DNA of 64,000 bases from Larimichthys crocea (Eukaryota; Chordata; Actinopteri; Sciaenidae), in contig NC_040018.1 in assembly GCF_000972845.2 (NCBI RefSeq), forward strand, positions 14,047,157 through 14,111,156, in the 5' to 3' direction. Every line of letters starts with the position of its first letter. Position 1 is the stretch's first letter. The notes below the pieces were generated by a model. It searched no databases, was not told the origin of the DNA, and worked only from the letters and a program-made list of their open reading frames with translations. The position numbers and the translations under genes were made by a program. Shown here one piece after another: positions 48,831 through 64,000 of the stretch.

Positions 48831-50825
48831 ATTGTGTTTGGGTTTCTTTAACCTTTCACGGTTAGCCTAGCTCTGTAGCAGTAGATGAATACAATAACAT
48901 TCTGGTATTTAGTGAGAAATTATCTATAAAGGATTCAACTTGGTTCTTATCAGTGGTTAATAAATAATGTTTGGGGTTACCAAGTTATCTCCACGTACCT
49001 TCTAAGAATGAGCTTTTGGACCAATATCCATTAATTAACCACTTATTACACCTGTAAATGAAATGTATTAACACATTAGTATTTATTATACTAGTATATT
49101 TATTATACTATACTCTATGAACTACTGGCTGACCATTGGTAACTATTTCTTTGGTGATATTTGACAGTAACATACATATATTTTACTTACCTTGGTTACA
49201 GTCGTTAGCCAAAATCATGAAAGTCGTTACTTAGTATTCATTTTCCTGTTGAATTAAATGGGTAAGTCATTTGTGAGAAATTATTCCTGAAGATATCCAA
49301 TCAGAAATACTGTACACAGGAAAGTCTGGCCCGGTAACGTGAGCAACTAGTCGGGGCCCCAAACCCCCCCAGGTGCCCCAAAGATTTCCTGTGTGGTATT
49401 TTCTGGTAATTTGACTAATGGACCTTTTTCACAGCAGCCATTTTGACATGAAACAGCAGGGTCCACACAGGTGTTTCCAGTGATAATAATTAAGGTCCAG
49501 TTCCATTTATTGCAGGAGAGACTTTCCAGTGAGCCAACATGCACCACAGCAGCACCCTGACTCTGTTTGACCTGAATGGAACAGAGCCTTCATTAGTATC
49601 ATTGGTAACACCTGTGTTTACCTACTATTTCATGTCAAAATGGCTGCTGTGAAACTTACACTTGTACACAAAATAAACTGAATAAGTAGTGGGCCTTTAG
49701 GTGGTTGCTGCAATTATGCCTCCCTATGCCTAGAGGGAGCAGACTCCCAAACAAATTAAACTTTTGTATGTATTTATTCATTTTAAATCCTGTGTTTATT
49801 GATACCAAATCAAAGACAGTGTTTTATGTGGACAAAAAAGTTTGCTAATTAACCAATTAACTAACTAACTACAGGGTACATGAGATGAGCTTAACCACGG
49901 CTGTGAACCAGGTGAGTAGCCTTCAGATAACAGAATAATACATTTAAAAATGTGAAACTAAATTAAGTAAAACGTACTCATATGAGTTATTAGATTGTTG
50001 TTTTTTTTTTAACTTGATTCTGCATCATTTGTGGGATGAAAGGTAGTGCAGGTTATTCATGGGAGAGATACACACCTGTTTATAAATTGACTTGAATTCT
50101 GCACTCCCAGGTCAGGAACATATCTTTTCCCCAGCAGACATGTTGACCTGTCATGATAGGAAATGTTAATACTTAGACCTGCATTTTTCTGTGGCTGTGT
50201 CAATATGTCTGCCATGAAAAATGCCTTTTCACCTCAGCTTTTCAGAGAGAACCACTTATCCTCTGTAACTACACACAATAGGGTGACTAAGGTTTGATTC
50301 CCACGGGGGCCCTTCATACTCAAGGTTTAACCTGCACTCTTGTGACTTTTTTCAGATGCTTGAGGAAAAACGGCTATATGGCTGCTAGTTGCACATTTTT
50401 TTAAATTTAGTCCCTGATATTTGGACATTTTTTTTAAATCAACTAATGGGAATCTTTTATAATTTTTTTAAAAGTATTTTTATATTGTGGCCCAGTATTC
50501 TCTGTAAAAATTGATAAATTGTTTACTATGATGACAAACCTCTGGCGAATACAGCAAACTGCATACGTACAAAATCAAGGTACTTCCTTACACTTGTGCA
50601 AAAATCATAAACACCCAATATGATCACTGAGGTGTCCCGTTAATTTGCAGCATTGCCAACAAAGTGACAGAGAAAAGATACAATGACATAGATATTATAG
50701 AAAATATCGACAAATGCATAGCATCTCACTCACAATATCTTTGTCCAAATGAATCCAACACTTGTTTCTAATCGTTCTGTTACAGCACACCACAAAACCA
50801 AGAAAACAAACTACCATAGTTCATC
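48831..50825. other. Intergenic region between AP1G1 and PHLPP2
   Basis: About 2 kb, AT-rich, no supported gene. A foldback repeat occupies 49427-49654. The two genes are in tandem on the minus strand, so this region holds the AP1G1 3' end and distal PHLPP2 promoter. Confidence 0.5.
49427..49654. mobile_element. Foldback MITE-like element with arms of about 80 bases
   Basis: The left arm (49427-49509) and right arm (49573-49654) are imperfect reverse complements. Outer ends share TTTCACAGCAGCCATTTTGA and its complement; inner parts share ACACAGGTGTT-like and GTTCCATT words. A centre of about 60 bases lies between. No coding capacity. Similar AGCAGCCATTTTGACATG elements are scattered in fish genomes as I recall them. 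Confidence 0.75.
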
Positions 50826-50831
50826 TAGATT

Positions 50832-50849
50832 TTTATTTGACTTTTTATT
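50832..50849 (-). terminator. Candidate AP1G1 polyadenylation signals
   Basis: Two AATAAA hexamers on the minus strand, at 50849-50844 and 50837-50832, lie about 4.6 kb after the AP1G1 stop. They are the first tandem pair before the intergenic region, but earlier signals exist and the true end is not proven. Confidence 0.4.
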
Positions 50850-53800
50850 TGCTTGATCATTTTCTCCAACCCAAAGACAAGAATACACAGCATAAATTGA
50901 AAATATCCCATTTAATAGTTTACAACTTCTCATCTTTAATCATCATTTCATACTTTCAGTCTGACATTCACACTCACCATGAAGCCATGGAACTGGGATT
51001 CAGTTCATGTCAAACTTGACTGAAAAAAGTGAACCTCATGCCGCCACCCTCCCCCAGCAAATCAGTTACCATATTGTTTTACAGTCAGGACAGGCCTGGG
51101 GGTTAACGAACAGATTTTGTTTTTCAAAATACAATGGATGCATTTTTTTCTTTTTTATTCAACAGGGAAAGTGGACATGGTGGCAATTCAGATGCTTTTC
51201 CAAGCCCTTTACACACTGAATTCACCCAAACAAATAAAAGAAAACAAAACAAAACAAAAATCAATTATCCAATTTATCCAAATGATGGATGTGCACTTTC
51301 ATCACCCTCTTAAAAACATTAACAGTATTGTGAGCACTATCTGAACAACTTCCTATTGTACATGTTAGTACTGACCCATGAAGGGGGTGTGACAGATTTT
51401 ATAATTTGAATTTTCTTGCATTTCAAAAAGAGTCTCAGGTCAAGAGTAGAAATGACATTATTTACACTGGTTTTCACATGCAGCTCAGAAGCTGAAGGTT
51501 GAAATTGCAGCCAAAAATCATGTCCTATCAACATTAAAGACATGTCACACACGATCACGCTCTTTCAAGCATGATTATTTTCTCTTTCTCGCTATCTTTC
51601 TCTCTGTGTCACACTCACACATACATAAACACACTCACACTCACACACACACTCACAAATATCACTTCAAATGCTGATCACACCATTGATGGGTATTTGT
51701 TTCCGTTTCTTTTCTTCTTTTTAAGTTACAATGTCCAAAGCACTTATGTTGGGTTTATTTCCATTTGTACATTTAAAACTGCATGAATTACGGTATCATT
51801 GAAAGAACTGATCAGATGTGATTAACAAGGGTACATACTGGTTGAATAAGACAATACAAACAACACCAACAAAAACATTCAGGAACAGATGTATGAAACT
51901 TCCTTTCCCATCCCATCAGCCTTCCATTTTGCACAGCTCCCCCTTGTGGCTATTAGTTTGTAGCACAAGCGTGTCCCAGGTTAGTTTTGGGGCTGGAAAA
52001 ACAACACTTCATATACATTAACTCTAAAAAAGATAAAAGAAAAAAACAGTCCTACCAGGAAAAAAAAATATCATCATTGCCTTCCTTCCTCATATCCTAC
52101 CATGTAACCTTGAATTTGAAATGAGGGCTCAGATAAGTTTGTCAGGATGTTACAGCCACACATCTCAGCTCTGAGACAGTGACAAGGTGAAAGGTGTGCC
52201 CTGCAAAGGGGAAATAACATCGATAAGAGATTAAAGTAAAGAAAGTAAGCCAAAAGAAAGCCCTGTACCAACTGCTGCTCTAACATACATATCTGGAACC
52301 ACATAAAAAAAAATAAAAAAAACTTCTATCAGCTCTTGTCCAGATATAAATCTATTCCAATGAAAATCTACTAGCAACAATGGGGAAAAACTAATAGTGT
52401 CCTTGCTTGGTTGAGACATGATGCTTTTAGGAAGATGCTGCATGGCAGCCAAATAGGTAACCAGGAAACCATGAGAGCCAACACACCAAGACCAAGGGGC
52501 ATCCTTTCACAAATCAGTTTGTAGATTCAACAGTTCAATAGATGCAAATTGTTGAGAGTGCAGAAAACGAAGCCACACATAAGGCCAGAAGGAAGAGCTA
52601 CATCTTGGCAAGAAACCTGCTCCTCTTCGAAGGAGGGCGTGGATACATGAGGCGTTTGAGGGCCAGGAAAGCAGATGAAGCAAGGTGCCTCTCCTGCTGC
52701 TATGCAGCACTGTGCTTAGGTTTCTCAGTAGTATAGTACATCATTCAGACAACATCTGTTAAGACGGATTCAACCCTTATTTCAACATCCAAAGGAATCA
52801 AGTAGCCTACTGACTCGCCAACTAGCCTTGTAAAAGAAGTAAAGATGAGTGACACATCCGATCGATCATGAATGAAGTATGAAGAATAGTAAATCAAATG
52901 CAGTTCAATTGCATCCTTTTAAGATTCTTTTTTTGTACATATATGCATACAATTATACGTCCTAGCTAATCTTTTAAGTCTTCATGTGGGTTTTATTTAA
53001 TTTGATCAGCTTTTGTGTTTTACAATTATATACAATGTACAGGCAGCAGATCATATATCTTTTACAATGAATGAGTGATGATACAGGGGAGTCTTTATAG
53101 ACTGATGTTGACTAGATCTATTTAGACAATATACATTGTGAATAATTGGAACTTTTAGAAAATGGCATCTAAAAAAAGGATGAAAGATAGTACAAGAGAC
53201 AAAATTGTAAAAGCCCTCAATATGTACAGAAAAAAAAGCCAATATAGCATTTGTCAACAACAGAAAAAAGTTAAACTGAAATAATTTTCTCCATATACAC
53301 ATATCATAGCTCAAAAATATTTCCAAAGCTAATAGTTTCTCTGATTTGGTCACAGAAGTTAGAAGATAGTGAAGCATAGTGAAAAGAAGTATACAGCCTG
53401 ATTGAACATCTGAGGATCTCAACACAGCATCGCAGGGCTGCTAAGCTTGTTAAGTAATGAGATGTACAAACTACCATTAGTTTCTCTCATGCAGATGCTC
53501 CCCTTGATTGCAATTCATGACTAAACAAAGCTGTCAATCTACTGCAACTGAAAGTTAACAGAAAGAGAGAACATTGTGAGGTATTAAGGTTACTGTCCCC
53601 GACAGCACGGTCAGAATTCTGATTTGGAGAAGACGAGAGCCAAGAAAGAACAGTCACCACAGAACAACCCGTCCCAGTACCTCACCAAGTGATCCAAACT
53701 CACACTTCAACGATTACCGACGGAGGAGAGGGGAATCTTAATGATGTTTCACTTTTGTAGAACATTTAGACTTTTTAAAAACTTTGTTGCCAGCTTAGGA

Positions 53801-55494
53801 AAAGTTTACATCTGTTAGCTGCCATAATCTTTGAGATTTGCTTTTTGATTTTAGGAGTTCAATCAACATCCAACAGGCCTAGACACTATAGAAACGACCA
53901 GGATCATGTAGCTATAATTTATGACATTGCTGTGGACATCCACGTGGGCCAATATTAGTGACTGACTGATTGTTAACTTATTATGACATACGTAAGTGAA
54001 ACAAGTCAAACTTAATTAAATAAAGTGATACACCAAATTAAATCCGTCCAGACTATTTCCCTCAGATTGAAAAGACGATCAGCACACAAGCAGACTTACA
54101 AACAAAGCTCATACAGAACTCAATAGTTCAGGGGCTTTTATCTAGCTAAGTCAGAAAGGCACATCACTTTGATATCAGGCATAAATAATTAAGTCAAATT
54201 ACTGCAGAAATAAAACATACTTTCACAAAAATAGTGCCAATAAGATGAGCGTCCTCATCAAAGAAGACTTGAGGGGGGAGGGGGGGGAAAGCATTCAGTG
54301 CATGTAACTACATTCATAACAAGCTTCATTTACATGTATGTGCATGGTGACTAAGATCAACCAGGTTAAACAAATCTGAAATGTATTAAATTACAAGCTA
54401 GACTGTGAGGACACAGATGCAGAAAAGGTTTTAACGCAGATCTCCAACACAAATGCAATCAGCTTATCGACAGATACATTTCAGGGCCTGGATCATATCC
54501 ATCCTAAAAATGAATAAACCTCCTCAAACTATGCAAAGCAATTAACCGTTGAGTTTCTTATACAGATCTAAATCTAAAGCTACAGATGAAATCATTTCAG
54601 GAGTGTGTGTGTGTGTGTGTGTGTGTCTGTCTGTCTTTGTGTGTGGGGAAGTCTGAGCACATTCTCTGAAACTAGCCACAGGTGATCAAAACAAAACAAA
54701 TGTGGACTACTTCCTATAGAAACATAGGATAAGGAGGCCTACTACCCAAACCAGGAAATCCCCTCTGAGCTTGACTTAAGGTGTGATTGTGATCCTAACA
54801 ATGCTCAAACATGCTTTAAGCAAATTAATGTAATTCAAAATGAATACAACTCTCTGACAAGTTATATCATTCGTGATGTGGAGAGTCAAACAAAGGGATG
54901 TTAATAACCAAAATTAACAAATAGACTGTTCAAAGCTTTTTTTTCTGCTGCCATCATAGGTCTGAAGGTTCGTATTTAAAAAATCTGAATGGAAAGCCAA
55001 TCGTGAATATCAATGGAGCGACGCGTTTCAACTATATTTTAGCAGAAATATAAATTAAAATAAAACCGTTTTTTACTGCGGTGCTCATAGAGGGTGACAC
55101 TTTCTCTAGTGACTTGAGAGCTGAAGTGTACCACAGTGAATGGTGTGTGTATGTGCTTTCATGGATGGTAACGGTGCTGGGCGGAAGGTGTATGTGGAAA
55201 ATAGTACTACTACGCAAAGAGATCATGGAAACCAATTAAGAAAGAAAAGAGAAAGTTCATTGATTGATATGTTTTCCCAATTATTCTGGTAATGTCAATA
55301 GTCAGTAGGGTCTTTGTAAAATCTGTATTTTTCTCCTGTGTTAGATGCTCTGCTGCTTCCCATGCAACTTGAGGGCAGCGGACTGCAGTGACGTCACAGG
55401 GGGATCCGTTGGAAGAAAGGAGGGAGGTGAAAGGAAAATCGTTTTCATAGTTCTCTTGGTGGGGCGCTTTTAAGAGCAGAACAGAAGCAGCTCA
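50850..55494 (-). other. AP1G1 3' untranslated region (probable extent)
   Basis: No coding exon follows the stop on the minus strand and no other gene is visible. Open frames of 60-125 codons have no recognisable family. A (TG)n tract lies at 54602-54627 and a (CA)-rich stretch near 51615-51660. The vertebrate gene is known to have a multi-kilobase 3' UTR, which supports this reading. Confidence 0.45.
54602..54627. repeat. (TG)n microsatellite
   Basis: Thirteen TG units followed by a short CTGT run, within the presumed AP1G1 3' UTR. Confidence 0.9.

Positions 55495-64000
<8,506 letters not shown>

Overview
The window is ordinary vertebrate chromosomal DNA from a ray-finned fish, most likely a spiny-rayed (percomorph) teleost. 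The genes are split into many short exons with vertebrate splice sites. The base composition is AT-rich with CpG-rich spots at gene starts. The introns hold (CA)n tracts and several interspersed repeats typical of spiny-rayed fish. Species cannot be named from the sequence.

Three genes were recognised and their exons joined with consistent reading phase. MARVELD3 (plus strand, 7816-9576, 321 residues) is a four-helix MARVEL protein of epithelial tight junctions. PHLPP2 (minus strand, stop at 15256, conserved start at 45270, possible upstream start at 48489) is the PH-domain, leucine-rich-repeat PP2C phosphatase that acts on AKT and PKC. AP1G1 (minus strand, stop at 55495, running off the right edge) is the gamma subunit of the AP-1 clathrin adaptor; about its last 630 residues are here. 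An AP1G1 intron carries a C/D-box snoRNA at 59491-59568 whose guide predicts U14 of 5.8S rRNA, i.e. SNORD71.

Layout: 1-5.8 kb, no supported gene; 5.8-6.3 kb, a CpG-rich ETS-site region that looks like the start of a minus-strand gene leaving to the left; 7-9.9 kb MARVELD3; about 1 kb of convergent spacer; 10.9-15.26 kb probable PHLPP2 3' UTR; 15.26-48.5 kb PHLPP2; 48.8-50.8 kb intergenic, with a foldback repeat; 50.8-55.5 kb probable AP1G1 3' UTR; 55.5-64 kb AP1G1. The order MARVELD3-PHLPP2-AP1G1, with these orientations and the snoRNA, matches the human 16q22 neighbourhood as I know it. The genes do not form one pathway; they are neighbours by ancient linkage.

No clearly undescribed system was found. 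The points most worth checking are an in-frame first exon that would lengthen PHLPP2 by 74 residues through a GC-AG intron, a second GC-AG intron in MARVELD3, the snoRNA, two long-armed foldback repeats, and the unidentified gene start near 6 kb.
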